A stretch of 17,427 bases of DNA from an uncultured Mailhella sp. (GCA_948482415.1 CAOMFZ010000023.1:1-17427), one strand, 5' to 3'. Counted from the stretch's first letter, positions 1-7,984 are shown. The notes: generated by a model not told the origin, from the sequence alone. Program-made: numbers and translations.

Positions 1-23
1 CAATCATTTATAAAATATATCTT

Positions 24-48
24 CTTGTTTTTCTGAAAGAAAAACAAG
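24..48. repeat. Perfect 10-bp hairpin
   Basis: CTTGTTTTTC (24-33) and GAAAAACAAG (39-48) are exact reverse complements around a 5-nt loop. It lies 128 nt past the end of the minus-strand dehydrogenase gene and close to the window edge. It could be a terminator for that gene or for one outside the window. Neither side has a clean T-run, so the role is unproven. Confidence 0.4.
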
Positions 49-60
49 CAATGTGAGGGC

Positions 61-134
61 ATGGGGGAGCGGTAGCCGTTAGCGAATTTACGAGCTTTAC
101 GGATAGCGACAGCAGAGATAATCATTTCCCCCAT
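61..134 (-). repeat. Dispersed repeat copy 1 with 8-bp inverted ends
   Basis: The unit is bounded by ATGGGGGA (61-68) and its reverse complement TCCCCCAT (127-134). Read on the minus strand, 69-120 matches 14965-15016 at 43 of 52 positions with no gaps. All nine differences are transitions. Every reading I tried is interrupted or lacks a start and ribosome binding site, so it looks like a non-coding dispersed element. The rest of 1-175 is AT-rich, with no gene seen. Confidence 0.6.
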
Positions 135-175
135 AAAAAGAAAATTTTATAATTATTTGAGAAAAATTTATTTTG

Positions 176-1012
176 TTATTTTTGTTCCGGTTTCAGCGGT
201 CCATAGAAGAATGACGCTGTTGCGCCGCCGTCAATGAGAAAGTCCGCACCGGTGATAAAGGCTCCCTGCGGGGACATGAGCAGTTCTGCAACATTTGCAA
301 CTTCGTCAGCTGTTCCGGGACGTCCGGCAGGGCATTTGGCAAACATATTTTTATAAAAATCGCCGCGGGGACCATTAAATTCATCAATGGCAAGAGGGGT
401 GACAATAATTCCCGGAGAGATTGAGTTAATGCGGGCACCTCTTTCTCCCCATTTGACTGCTTCTGCTATAACCCGCTTGACATTGCAGCGCTTAGCCATT
501 TGATAGGCATGCAGTGTATCCCGGATATTTTTCATTTGCAAAAGTTCAAGGTTTAACAGTTCTTCTGCGGGGGTTGTGGCAAGCAAGGCATCTTCTTCAG
601 GTGTGAGCGCTGGCATGCGGTGACCTGATTGACTGGAAATGGTTACCCCTACGCCGCCTTTTTTGATAACCTTGCCGACTTCTTCCAGCAAAACCGCTGT
701 GCCGTATAAATCAACTTTTAAAATAACTTCAATGGGTGCCTGACTTGGAGAAACGCCTGCCGCATTGACAAGCATGGCAATTTCGCCAAATTCACGGGCT
801 TTGGCAATCATGTTTTGTATGGACTTGCGGGAGCTTAAGTCCATTTCCATTGCTTCCGCATCAAAGCCGGCATTTTTCATTGTTGCGACAATGGTGTTGG
901 CATTATTAATATTTTTATCGCCAATGATAATTTTTTTATCCATGCCCATTCGGCGGGCAATAGCCATGCCGATTTGACCTGCTCCGGTTAACATCAGTAC
1001 ATCATTATGCAT
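176..1012 (-). CDS. Short-chain dehydrogenase/reductase (SDR family)
   Basis: A 278-residue classical SDR, expected to be an NAD(P)-dependent cytoplasmic oxidoreductase acting on an alcohol or carbonyl substrate that cannot be named from sequence. Visible motifs: nucleotide-binding TGAGQIG (9-15), an acidic MDLS (58-61), NAAG (83-86), the catalytic serine in the ISSQSG strand (about 126-127), the YQMAK form of YxxxK (Y170, K174), the SPG segment (199-201) and a C-terminal LIDGG (259-263). I chose the ATG at 1012 because the minus strand has AGGAG about 8 nt upstream and the Rossmann motif starts at residue 9. The open frame continues to 1276 but overlaps the divergent regulator and resembles no SDR. 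The AraC regulator next door suggests inducible expression. Confidence 0.9.
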   Translation of the reverse strand: MHNDVLMLTGAGQIGMAIARRMGMDKKIIIGDKNINNANTIVATMKNAGFDAEAMEMDLSSRKSIQNMIAKAREFGEIAMLVNAAGVSPSQAPIEVILKVDLYGTAVLLEEVGKVIKKGGVGVTISSQSGHRMPALTPEEDALLATTPAEELLNLELLQMKNIRDTLHAYQMAKRCNVKRVIAEAVKWGERGARINSISPGIIVTPLAIDEFNGPRGDFYKNMFAKCPAGRPGTADEVANVAELLMSPQGAFITGADFLIDGGATASFFYGPLKPEQK

Positions 1013-1174
1013 AGTTTTCTCCTTTTGCCTTTGTATGCTGTGATTATGCAGGATTTGCGCGTAAAAGGTCAGACATAATCCTACCATTTTATTGCCTGAT
1101 ACTGCCAGCTGTGTTGACAAATGGCATGAACAGGCATACATGATAAGCAGCATTATTTTATAAGGTGATGAAAA
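1013..1174. promoter_or_regulatory. Divergent promoter region, SDR gene / AraC regulator
   Basis: This 162-bp gap separates two divergent starts. On the plus strand, TTGACA (1114-1119) is followed 17 nt later by a weak TACATG (1137-1142). The inverted pair TGCCA (1103-1107) and TGGCA (1122-1126), 14 nt apart, straddles that -35 and could be an operator. TAAGGTG (1161-1167) is the ribosome binding site of the regulator. I found no convincing minus-strand -10 for the dehydrogenase, which would fit dependence on an activator. Confidence 0.4.
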
Positions 1175-2056
1175 ATGAACGCAAATGATATCTTGAAAAA
1201 TAAGGTGTTGGAGATTGCAGAGACCGAAGGAGTGCATGATATTGGCATTGAAAAATTTCGCATTTCCAGACGGCATAAAACTACCAATTTGACAAAATGT
1301 TTTTATAACTCAATGATTTTATATATGATACAGGGAGAGAAGAAAACATATCTCGACAGCATGGAATTTTCCTATCACAGCGGACAGTGCATTGTTACCA
1401 GCGTGAGTATTCCCTACAGCAGTATGATTACACAGGCATCTGCCGATGTCCCCATGCTCTGTGTCGCTCTTGATATTGACCATACTTTAATTGCGGAAAT
1501 GATACGGGAAATAAAATTCCCCAAACCGGAAAAAAACATACAAACAGGTATTGGTGTGATTGACGCAGATGAGGCGTTAGCGGACGCGTTTTATCGTTTG
1601 CTCTTGCTGAAAGACGAAAATAAAACCAACAAGAAAATTTTATCTTCCTTTATTATCAAAGAAATTTATTATCGCCTGCTGATAAGCCCCATCGGCGGCG
1701 AACTGCGCCAAGCTCATACCATGGGAACACAAAGCAACCAAATTGCCCGTGCCATAAATTGGATGAAAGAAAATTATAAGCGTGCGCTCAATGTGGAAGA
1801 ACTGGCAAATTTTGTGAATATGTCTCCCACTTCCTTTTACCGCAATTTTAATAAGGTTACGCGCATTTCGCCTGTGCAGTATCAAAAACAATTACGGCTG
1901 TATGAAGCACAGCGGCTTATGCTGGCGGAAAACGTGAGTGCAGAACATGCCGCCTATACAGTGGGCTATGAAAGCGCCAGTCAGTTTAACCGAGAGTATA
2001 AACGGATGTTCGGCATGCCCCCAAAGACGAATATCAATCAGCTAAAAAATGTGTGA
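1175..2056 (+). CDS. AraC-family transcriptional regulator (AraC_N type)
   Basis: A 293-residue regulator. Residues 1 to about 180 look like the AraC_N sensor domain found in YqhC-type proteins: a cupin-like start (KTTNLTKCFYNSMILYMIQGEK) running into SVSIPYSSMITQAS. Residues about 190-290 are a double helix-turn-helix of AraC type, with LNVEELANFVNMSPTSFYR as the first HTH and AAYTVGYESASQFNREYKRMFG as the typical second-HTH signature. The start has a clear AAGGTG site 8-13 nt upstream. Its divergent position makes the dehydrogenase gene the obvious target. YqhC itself controls an aldehyde reductase, so a role in carbonyl stress is possible but is only an analogy. Confidence 0.88.
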   Translation: MNANDILKNKVLEIAETEGVHDIGIEKFRISRRHKTTNLTKCFYNSMILYMIQGEKKTYLDSMEFSYHSGQCIVTSVSIPYSSMITQASADVPMLCVALDIDHTLIAEMIREIKFPKPEKNIQTGIGVIDADEALADAFYRLLLLKDENKTNKKILSSFIIKEIYYRLLISPIGGELRQAHTMGTQSNQIARAINWMKENYKRALNVEELANFVNMSPTSFYRNFNKVTRISPVQYQKQLRLYEAQRLMLAENVSAEHAAYTVGYESASQFNREYKRMFGMPPKTNINQLKNV

Positions 2057-2100
2057 ATACCAATAAGCAGTAATTTGTATTAAAAAGATTGCTTCGTTAT

Positions 2101-2240
2101 TAGAGCATTTCCGAAAAATCTTGCGACTTTTTTATGCAGGGGCAAAACTTTTTATAAAAAGTTTCTTCCCCTGCACCCCTTTACAAAAATTTTTAAACTT
2201 TCTTATAAAATTTGTTGCAATTATTTTCGGAAATGCTCTA
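2101..2240. repeat. 140-bp element with perfect 17-bp terminal inverted repeats
   Basis: TAGAGCATTTCCGAAAA (2101-2117) is repeated as its exact reverse complement at 2224-2240. Inside, GCAGGGG (2136-2142) pairs with CCCCTGC (2168-2174) around the 20-bp perfect palindrome AAACTTTTTATAAAAAGTTT. The whole unit could fold on either strand. It has no coding content. Parts recur at 15070-15085 and 15099-15124. It resembles a MITE or an extragenic palindromic element; no target-site duplication was identified. Confidence 0.7.
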
Positions 2241-2484
2241 AAATTTCACCCTTTGCAGCTACGCCGGGTACAAGAACCCTTAACATTTTGTAAGATTTTT
2301 AATTCTTCGAGTTATCTGACAGAATGTAAAAGGAAACAGTACGGCAAAGAACGAACTGAAATTTATGCAGGAAACAACTTGCTTTCAATTATGCAGGGAG
2401 TAGCTTGTGACGAACTCCGAGAAAATGGACAGCAAAGCTGCTCATTTTCGAGAAGTGAGTTAAAGGGTTTAAGGAAGGGGTTAC
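2241..2484. other. Non-coding stretch with imperfect repeats and a fold
   Basis: No gene is supported here. A short imperfect direct repeat begins ATGCAGG at 2365 and again at 2391, each followed by a CTTG. At about 2421-2452, AAAATG-GA-CAGC-AAA-GCTG-CT-CATTTT can form a hairpin, with further AACTC/GAGTT pairing outside. Open frames run through this stretch on both strands but cross the neighbouring palindromes and have no ribosome binding site. Confidence 0.4.
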
Positions 2485-2529
2485 AAAGGGGAAACCTAAA
2501 GGGGCTGAGCTCCTTTAGGTTTCCCCTTT
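2485..2529. terminator. 18-bp perfect hairpin after the glutamine synthetase gene
   Basis: AAAGGGGAAACCTAAAGG (2485-2502) pairs exactly with 2512-2529, and the 9-nt loop can close further. It starts 10 nt beyond the minus-strand glutamine synthetase stop codon, where a terminator is expected. The T-tract expected on the minus strand is missing, so it may be an mRNA-stabilising 3' hairpin or a repeat unit as much as a classical terminator. Confidence 0.5.
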
Positions 2530-2538
2530 GAAAAACTT

Positions 2539-4716
2539 TTATTTTACAAAAAGCATGTGCTGGTAGCTTGGGAAAGGCCACAAGTCTTCGGCAACCATAA
2601 CTTCCAATGTATCAACAATACTGCGCAGTTCTTCCATGGCAGGCACAATTTTGTGCAGGCAGTGTTCGGCTTCCGTTATTTGAATATTAGTGGCAAATCC
2701 TGCATTTTTAGCTGCATTGGCACGGTCTTTTTCGTCAACCGGGTCAAAATTTACCTGTGTTTGCAGTTCGCGGACTGCGGTATCCAGTCTGATAATCAAT
2801 TCGCTGACTTCTTTGAGCAGTTTATCGGAATTTACCACGCCTATACTTCCAAGTACCTTGAAGTTTTTGGCAAGCTCTGTCTGGTAGCGAAGAACAGCGG
2901 GGTAAATATTGGTGCGTGCCATTCTGATAGCAAGCTTTGCTTCCGTGTGGGTGGTTTTGATATATTGTTCAAAATAGACTTCCTGACGGGAGCGCAGTTC
3001 TTCACGGCAAAGCACATTGTAGCGGGTGCAGAGGTCTATAACTTCCGGATAGGTAAAGGCAGGAAGCGCGTCAGGCGTATAGGGGTGAATAGGCAGTTTG
3101 CGGCGTTCCGCTTCCTTGTGCCAGACAGAAGAATAGCCGTCACCATTGAAGAGAACAGCGCTGTGTTCTTCCACAATATACGCAACAAGTTTTTGTACTG
3201 CTGAGCCGAGAGTACAATTATTTTGCTGCAATTCCCGTTCAAGGAATGTGGCTGAAAAATCAAGGCTTTCTGCTACCATGGTGTTCAAGGCAACAATGGA
3301 GCCTGCCGGGTTTTGGGAAGAGCCGACGGCACGGAATTCAAAACGGTTTCCCACAAAGGCAAAAGGACTGGTACGGTTTCTGTCTCCCGGATCAGCCGGA
3401 ATTGGAGGAAGAATATCCACGCCGATATTCATCATGCGTTTTTTGCGGCTGCCCTTTACTTTGCCAATTCTAAACTGGTCGAGCACTTCCTGAAGCTGGT
3501 CGCCAAGGAAAAGAGACATAATGGCAGGCGGGGCTTCATGTGCGCCAAGACGGAAATCGTTGGAGGCAGAAGCAACGGTTGCGCGCAAAAATGCACCGTA
3601 TTTATGCATGGCACGGATAACAGAACAAAGGAAAACAAGGAACTGTGCATTTTCGTGCGGTGTTTCGCCGGGGTCAAAGAGGTTGCCCACTTCTTTGTTG
3701 CCAATGGAATAGTTGACATGCTTGCCGGAACCGTTGACGCCCTGAAATGGTTTTTCATGGAGAATGCAGACAAGATTATGTTTTCTTGCAACACGGCGCA
3801 GAATGGTCATAATCAGCTGGTTGTGGTCGGTGGCAAGGTTTGCGTCTTCGTACAAAGGTGCAATTTCGTATTGGCTGGGCGCAACTTCATTGTGGCGGGT
3901 TTTGACGGGAATGCCCAGTTTATAGAGTTCTTCTTCCACTTCAATCATATAGGCAAAAACGCGTTCAGGAATTACGCCGTAATATTGGTCTTCAAATTCC
4001 TGTCCTTTGGGTGGTTTTGCTCCAAAAAGGGTGCGTCCCGCAATAAGCAGGTCAGGGCGTTTCATGACGTAGTCACGGTCGACGAGAAAATATTCCTGTT
4101 CCAAACCGCCGTTGGCAGCAATAGGCAGATTGGTTTCCACGCCAAAGAGTTTGAGCACACGTTTTGCCTGTTTGCTGATAGCCTGATTGGAGCGTAGAAG
4201 AGGAGTTTTTTTGTCCAGTGCCAAACCTGTCCATGAAAGAAACAATGTAGGGATACAAAGGACAATTCCACCTGCATTTTCAATCACATAGGCAGGGCTG
4301 GTGATATCCCATGCTGTATAGCCGCGGGCTTCAAAAGTGGAGCGAAGTCCTCCGGAGGGCAAACTTGAGCCGTCAGCTTCACCCTGGACAAGGTTGGAAC
4401 CGCTGAATTCTGCAATAGCTCCGCCGTTTCCGTCAGGGGTAAGAAAACTGTCATGTTTTTCTGCACTGTTATCAGTCAGAGGGTAAAAAACATGGGTATA
4501 GTGGGTAGCACCCTTGCTGACTGCCCAGTCTTTTATGGCAGAAGCAACAACATCTGCAATGGCAGGGTCAAGCTGTTCCCCTTTTTCAATGGTTTGTTTT
4601 AAAGATTTATACACATTTTTTGGAAGATGCTGACGCATTGCCTTATCATTAAAAACATTTTCGCCATAATAATCAATGGGGAGTGCTTTTTTTTCACAGG
4701 GATTGTGACAGGACAT
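2539..4716 (-). CDS. glnN: Type III glutamine synthetase
   Basis: A 725-residue enzyme, the usual length for the type III class and much longer than GlnA type I (about 450). It condenses glutamate and ammonia to glutamine using ATP. Visible blocks: the GSIII N-terminal SSLPSGGLRSTFEARGYTAW (117-136), the metal/glutamate-binding NGGLEQEYFLVD (202-213), RHNEVAPSQYEIAPLYEDAN (274-293), and the ATP/glutamate region GVNGSGKHVNYSIG (326-339). The ATG at 4716 has AAGGAG about 7 nt upstream on the minus strand. It follows yitT by 21 bp, so it is probably the last gene of the pcm-yitT-glnN transcript. No adenylylation partner or PII gene is present in the window. Large open frames on the opposite strand are shadows. 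Confidence 0.93.
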   Translation of the reverse strand: MSCHNPCEKKALPIDYYGENVFNDKAMRQHLPKNVYKSLKQTIEKGEQLDPAIADVVASAIKDWAVSKGATHYTHVFYPLTDNSAEKHDSFLTPDGNGGAIAEFSGSNLVQGEADGSSLPSGGLRSTFEARGYTAWDITSPAYVIENAGGIVLCIPTLFLSWTGLALDKKTPLLRSNQAISKQAKRVLKLFGVETNLPIAANGGLEQEYFLVDRDYVMKRPDLLIAGRTLFGAKPPKGQEFEDQYYGVIPERVFAYMIEVEEELYKLGIPVKTRHNEVAPSQYEIAPLYEDANLATDHNQLIMTILRRVARKHNLVCILHEKPFQGVNGSGKHVNYSIGNKEVGNLFDPGETPHENAQFLVFLCSVIRAMHKYGAFLRATVASASNDFRLGAHEAPPAIMSLFLGDQLQEVLDQFRIGKVKGSRKKRMMNIGVDILPPIPADPGDRNRTSPFAFVGNRFEFRAVGSSQNPAGSIVALNTMVAESLDFSATFLERELQQNNCTLGSAVQKLVAYIVEEHSAVLFNGDGYSSVWHKEAERRKLPIHPYTPDALPAFTYPEVIDLCTRYNVLCREELRSRQEVYFEQYIKTTHTEAKLAIRMARTNIYPAVLRYQTELAKNFKVLGSIGVVNSDKLLKEVSELIIRLDTAVRELQTQVNFDPVDEKDRANAAKNAGFATNIQITEAEHCLHKIVPAMEELRSIVDTLEVMVAEDLWPFPSYQHMLFVK

Positions 4717-4737
4717 GATAGCTCCTTTTTATTCTGG

Positions 4738-5592
4738 TTATTTGGATATACGACGGTACTGACCGCCCACGGCATAAAACGTGTCTTCCACGGTAAACAT
4801 AGCGTGGGGGTCGTGCCTGAATACAAGTTCTTCAAGGGACTTGATTGCAGTCTTTGTGGTAATGGTAATGACAATTTCCTTTGCTTCGTGAGTATAACCG
4901 CCATAGGCAGGAAGAAGTGTCGTTCTGCCGCCTGTTTTGGTGATTTCCTGGCAAAGTTCCTGCCCTTTATTCGTAATAATAACAACCATTTTACGCTGGT
5001 TAAACATACCGACAACATGGTTGGTTACTTGTCCGACAATGAAAATCTGGATAAAGGAAATAATAATTAAATCCGGTGTAATGCTGAAAGCTGACGCCAT
5101 AAAGATTACGCAGTTAAACATAAAGGAAAAACTGCCAAACTGCACGCCCCATTTTTGGTTGAGGTAAGCGGCAATAAAGTCCAGACCGCCGCTTGAGCCC
5201 TTGGTTTTGAGCATGACGCCGCAGCCGACGCCGTACAGAACGCCTGATAAAATGCAGGCATACAGCGGGTCTTGAATAGGCACGGTCATGCCGTCCAAAA
5301 CTATGCCCCATGCGGACATGGCAAAGGTTCCGTAAGTGGTGTATATAACAAAGGCGCGGCTGACATTGAACCAGCTGAAAAGCATGAGCGGAATGTTGAA
5401 AAGCAGGTTCCATGTGGTGGCTGTGATGAAATTGCCGAAAATATAGGTACATAAAAGGCTGACCCCCATAACGCCGCCTGTCAGAAAGCCATGGGGCGCG
5501 GCAACATTCTGTACGGCAAAGGTTACAAAGCCCGCTCCCACCGTCAGGAGAAATAAATTCCATAAAGTATAATCGTATAAACGGCGTTTCAT
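4738..5592 (-). CDS. YitT-family inner-membrane protein (DUF2179 C-terminus)
   Basis: A 284-residue protein. About five or six hydrophobic helices fill residues 10-195, including the family-typical GSSGGLDFIA (132-141). A soluble C-terminal DUF2179 domain covers about 200-280 and ends HAMFTVEDTFYAVGGQYRR. The transport role of YitT proteins is not established, so no substrate is given. The start is odd: AAAGGA directly abuts the ATG, with almost no spacer, and the upstream pcm stop is only 4 nt away. A stop codon just upstream in frame leaves no better start, so translation probably depends on ribosomes finishing pcm. Confidence 0.85.
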   Translation of the reverse strand: MKRRLYDYTLWNLFLLTVGAGFVTFAVQNVAAPHGFLTGGVMGVSLLCTYIFGNFITATTWNLLFNIPLMLFSWFNVSRAFVIYTTYGTFAMSAWGIVLDGMTVPIQDPLYACILSGVLYGVGCGVMLKTKGSSGGLDFIAAYLNQKWGVQFGSFSFMFNCVIFMASAFSITPDLIIISFIQIFIVGQVTNHVVGMFNQRKMVVIITNKGQELCQEITKTGGRTTLLPAYGGYTHEAKEIVITITTKTAIKSLEELVFRHDPHAMFTVEDTFYAVGGQYRRISK

Positions 5593-5596
5593 TCCT

Positions 5597-6499
5597 TTAC
5601 CAGCCTTGTTTTCCTATCAAATCAACAAATGTTGTGGTGCCGAGGTTTTCTTCGCGGTACGAATTGCCCATTTTGAAAACCCGGATTAAATTCTGCGTCA
5701 TTTTTTCCTTGCCTACAGGGATAAGCATAATGCCGTTGTCCGCTAACTGCGCTTTAAGCGCTTCGGGGATATCAGGTCCGCCTGCGGCAACAATAATTCT
5801 GTCATAGGGAGCAAAAAGATCCAAGCCCAGTGTGCCGTCAGAAAGAAAAAGCTGCATGTCATAATAGCCAAATTTAGCCGTGAGCAGGGACTTGGTATTG
5901 GTGTATAATTCTTTGATGCGCTCCACAGAAAAAACTTTTAGGCCCATTTCACGCAGTATGGCAGCCTGATAGCCGGAACCTGTGCCAATTTCAAGAACTT
6001 TCATGCCTTTTTCCGCCATGAGCATTTGGCACATGAGCGCAACGGTATAGGGCTGGGAAATGGTTTGCCCGCAGGCAATGGGAAGCGGTCTGTCCTCATA
6101 GGCAGTAGGGTACAGGGCTTCATTGACAAAGAGATGGCGCGGCACGCATGCCATGGCGCGCAGTACATTTTCATCATTAATGCCGCGGGCAATGAGCTGC
6201 TCATTCACCATGCGTCTGCGGGAATAGGCATAAATATCTGCCTGCTCATTTTGTTTTGCAGGATTTGTACAGCTTGAATTGTTTGCAAAAGGGGAACGGT
6301 TTTGTGTTCTGTGCATCAGTTCCGCAGGCGTAATCAAATGGCGGATAATTTCCTGCCGCCGGGAATGTTCCGGGTCATTTTTTCCATATCTGGCATTTAA
6401 ACGGATAACCCGTTCTGTGGGCATGCCCAAGGGTTCGTAGGCTAAGCCTTCAATTTTATGAGAAGTTTTTGATTTTTCAGTCCGTTCGTTATTTGACAT
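5597..6499 (-). CDS. pcm: Protein-L-isoaspartate O-methyltransferase with N-terminal extension
   Basis: A 300-residue protein. The methyltransferase core runs from about residue 97 to the end: RMVNEQL start, ACVPRHLFV (117-125), GQTISQPYTVALM (144-156), SAM-binding VLEIGTGSGYQAA (168-180), VERIKEL, and YDRIIVAAGGPDIPEAL (232-248). It would methylate isoaspartyl residues in damaged proteins. The first 96 residues are polar and match no domain I know; Pcm is commonly about 210 residues. ATG 6499 was preferred because an AAGGG lies about 8 nt upstream and a near-consensus promoter lies immediately before it. Met97 is a possible internal start but would leave a long untranslated leader. First gene of the pcm-yitT-glnN operon. 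Confidence 0.9.
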   Translation of the reverse strand: MSNNERTEKSKTSHKIEGLAYEPLGMPTERVIRLNARYGKNDPEHSRRQEIIRHLITPAELMHRTQNRSPFANNSSCTNPAKQNEQADIYAYSRRRMVNEQLIARGINDENVLRAMACVPRHLFVNEALYPTAYEDRPLPIACGQTISQPYTVALMCQMLMAEKGMKVLEIGTGSGYQAAILREMGLKVFSVERIKELYTNTKSLLTAKFGYYDMQLFLSDGTLGLDLFAPYDRIIVAAGGPDIPEALKAQLADNGIMLIPVGKEKMTQNLIRVFKMGNSYREENLGTTTFVDLIGKQGW

Positions 6500-6522
6500 G
6501 CTGATCCCTTATTGCTCTGTTA

Positions 6523-6551
6523 AGTATAATAAATTAGGGCTGTGTAGTCAA
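6523..6551 (-). promoter_or_regulatory. Near-consensus sigma70 promoter for pcm-yitT-glnN
   Basis: On the minus strand TTGACT (6546-6551) is followed by a 17-bp spacer and TATACT (6523-6528). Transcription would start near 6516, leaving about 17 nt before the pcm ATG at 6499. It sits in the 60-bp gap after the phosphomutase gene, which suggests pcm and its followers do not rely only on read-through. Confidence 0.7.
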
Positions 6552-6559
6552 AGTATTTC

Positions 6560-7984
6560 TTATGCTTGGAGTATTTTTTCAAGATCAGATAAAACAGTTT
6601 GTTTTAATGCATTAAACTGTTCTTCTGTTTTGGCTTCAAAACGCAGGGTGATTTGTTCGCTGGTTTGGGAAGCGCGGACTAAAAACCAGGAATTTTCAAA
6701 AACACAGCGTATGCCGTCAATGCAGATACATTCTGCAATACCTTGATATTTTTTCTTAAAATGCTGAATAACATATTTATTGATATGTTTTTTCTGCTCT
6801 TTTGAGCAAGGCACGGCAATTTCTTCGGTAGTAAAAGTATGTTCCCAGCGGGGGAGTGCAGTCAAATCAAGATTATTTTTTTCCAATAAAGAAATAACGC
6901 GCAGGGCAGTTAAAATGCCGTCATCGGTTTTATACCAGTTTTCGCTGTGGAAAAAATGCCCGGAAAGTTCGCCCCCAAAATCCGCATTGGTTTTCAGCAT
7001 ACTTTTTTTCAGCATGGAGTGCCCTGTGGGGGTAAGCTGATAACGAGCGCCTAAATTTTGGATTTCTTTTATCAGTTCCTGTGAACATTTGACATCAAGC
7101 AAAAACAGGGAATCTGGTTTTCTTTGTGTCATTTCATTGATAAAAATACTCATGAGCTCATCACTTTTTAATATGCGGGCGTTTTTATCCGCCAGCACAA
7201 CCCTGTCACCGTCTCCGTCAAGGGCAATGCCGTATTTTATTTTATGTTCCTGTATTGCTCTGCATAATGCCTGTAAATTTTTTCTTTTGGTGGGGTCTGG
7301 TGCGTGATTGGGAAAATTTTCCTGTTCGTCGCAAAAAAGTTCCGTGACCTTAGCTCCTGCTTTTTTGAAAAGACCGGCACAAAGTTTTCCTGCCGCGCCG
7401 TTTGCCCCGTCTACGATAACAGAGCAGGAAAGCGGAGAAATTGCTGCAAGTACTTTTTCACTGTAGCTTGGAATGCAGTCATAAAATCCGATAAAGCCTT
7501 TTGGGGTATTTTTCTGTTCAAGACATGCCAAATATTCTTTGGCAGTTAATTTTTTTTCATGCAGGAAAGCGTAAAAATCCTGCATTTTGTGATAGATTTT
7601 TTTGATATCATTGCCGGAAAGGCTTGTTTTTTTATTCCACAGCTTAAAACCTGTAAATTCAGCAGGATTGTGGCTTGCCGTGACTTCGATGCCCGCAAAA
7701 ATTCCAAGGTGGTGGACGCTGAAATACAGGCAGGGCGTGGGCACCAGCCCAAGACTGAGGACATGCATATTTTTTGCAGAAAAAACTTTGGCTAGGATGT
7801 CGTGATAACGGGCAGAATTTTTCCTTGTATCATAGCCGATGAGAATGCGGCTGTGCCCTTCCTGTGCATAAAAATCCGCGAGCACAAAACCAAGGGCATA
7901 CACAAACTCGTCGTTTATTTCTGTCTCTATTATTCCCCTGATATCGTATTCTCTAAAAATATGTTCCGGTGTTTCTATCTGCAT
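6560..7984 (-). CDS. Phosphomannomutase / phosphoglucomutase
   Basis: A 474-residue alpha-D-phosphohexomutase, about the length of AlgC/ManB enzymes. It interconverts hexose 1- and 6-phosphates for nucleotide-sugar, LPS and exopolysaccharide precursors in the cytoplasm. Visible: N-terminal FREYDIRG (10-17), phosphoserine loop TASHNP with S104 (102-107), Mg-binding DGDGDR (256-261), sugar-binding GGELSGH (337-343), and the phosphate-binding C-terminal VRASQTSEQITLRFEA. I placed the start at the ATG at 7984, because homology begins there; the 48 residues further upstream in the open frame overlap the divergent promoter and the first bases of the next gene. The ribosome binding site is weak (AAAGA). 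Mannose versus glucose preference cannot be read from sequence. Confidence 0.9.
   Translation of the reverse strand: MQIETPEHIFREYDIRGIIETEINDEFVYALGFVLADFYAQEGHSRILIGYDTRKNSARYHDILAKVFSAKNMHVLSLGLVPTPCLYFSVHHLGIFAGIEVTASHNPAEFTGFKLWNKKTSLSGNDIKKIYHKMQDFYAFLHEKKLTAKEYLACLEQKNTPKGFIGFYDCIPSYSEKVLAAISPLSCSVIVDGANGAAGKLCAGLFKKAGAKVTELFCDEQENFPNHAPDPTKRKNLQALCRAIQEHKIKYGIALDGDGDRVVLADKNARILKSDELMSIFINEMTQRKPDSLFLLDVKCSQELIKEIQNLGARYQLTPTGHSMLKKSMLKTNADFGGELSGHFFHSENWYKTDDGILTALRVISLLEKNNLDLTALPRWEHTFTTEEIAVPCSKEQKKHINKYVIQHFKKKYQGIAECICIDGIRCVFENSWFLVRASQTSEQITLRFEAKTEEQFNALKQTVLSDLEKILQA

Noticed and set aside
1013..1276. Upstream 88-residue extension of the SDR open frame
   Set aside because: It overlaps the AraC gene start, has no SDR similarity, and a good ribosome binding site precedes the ATG at 1012.
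2121..2531. 136-residue plus-strand open frame
   Set aside because: It runs through the 140-bp palindromic element and the 18-bp hairpin, has no ribosome binding site and shows no protein-like pattern.
3313..4197. 294-residue plus-strand open frame, antisense to glutamine synthetase
   Set aside because: It is a shadow of a well-conserved gene; its low-complexity Phe/Val/Asn content is what antisense reading of that gene would give.
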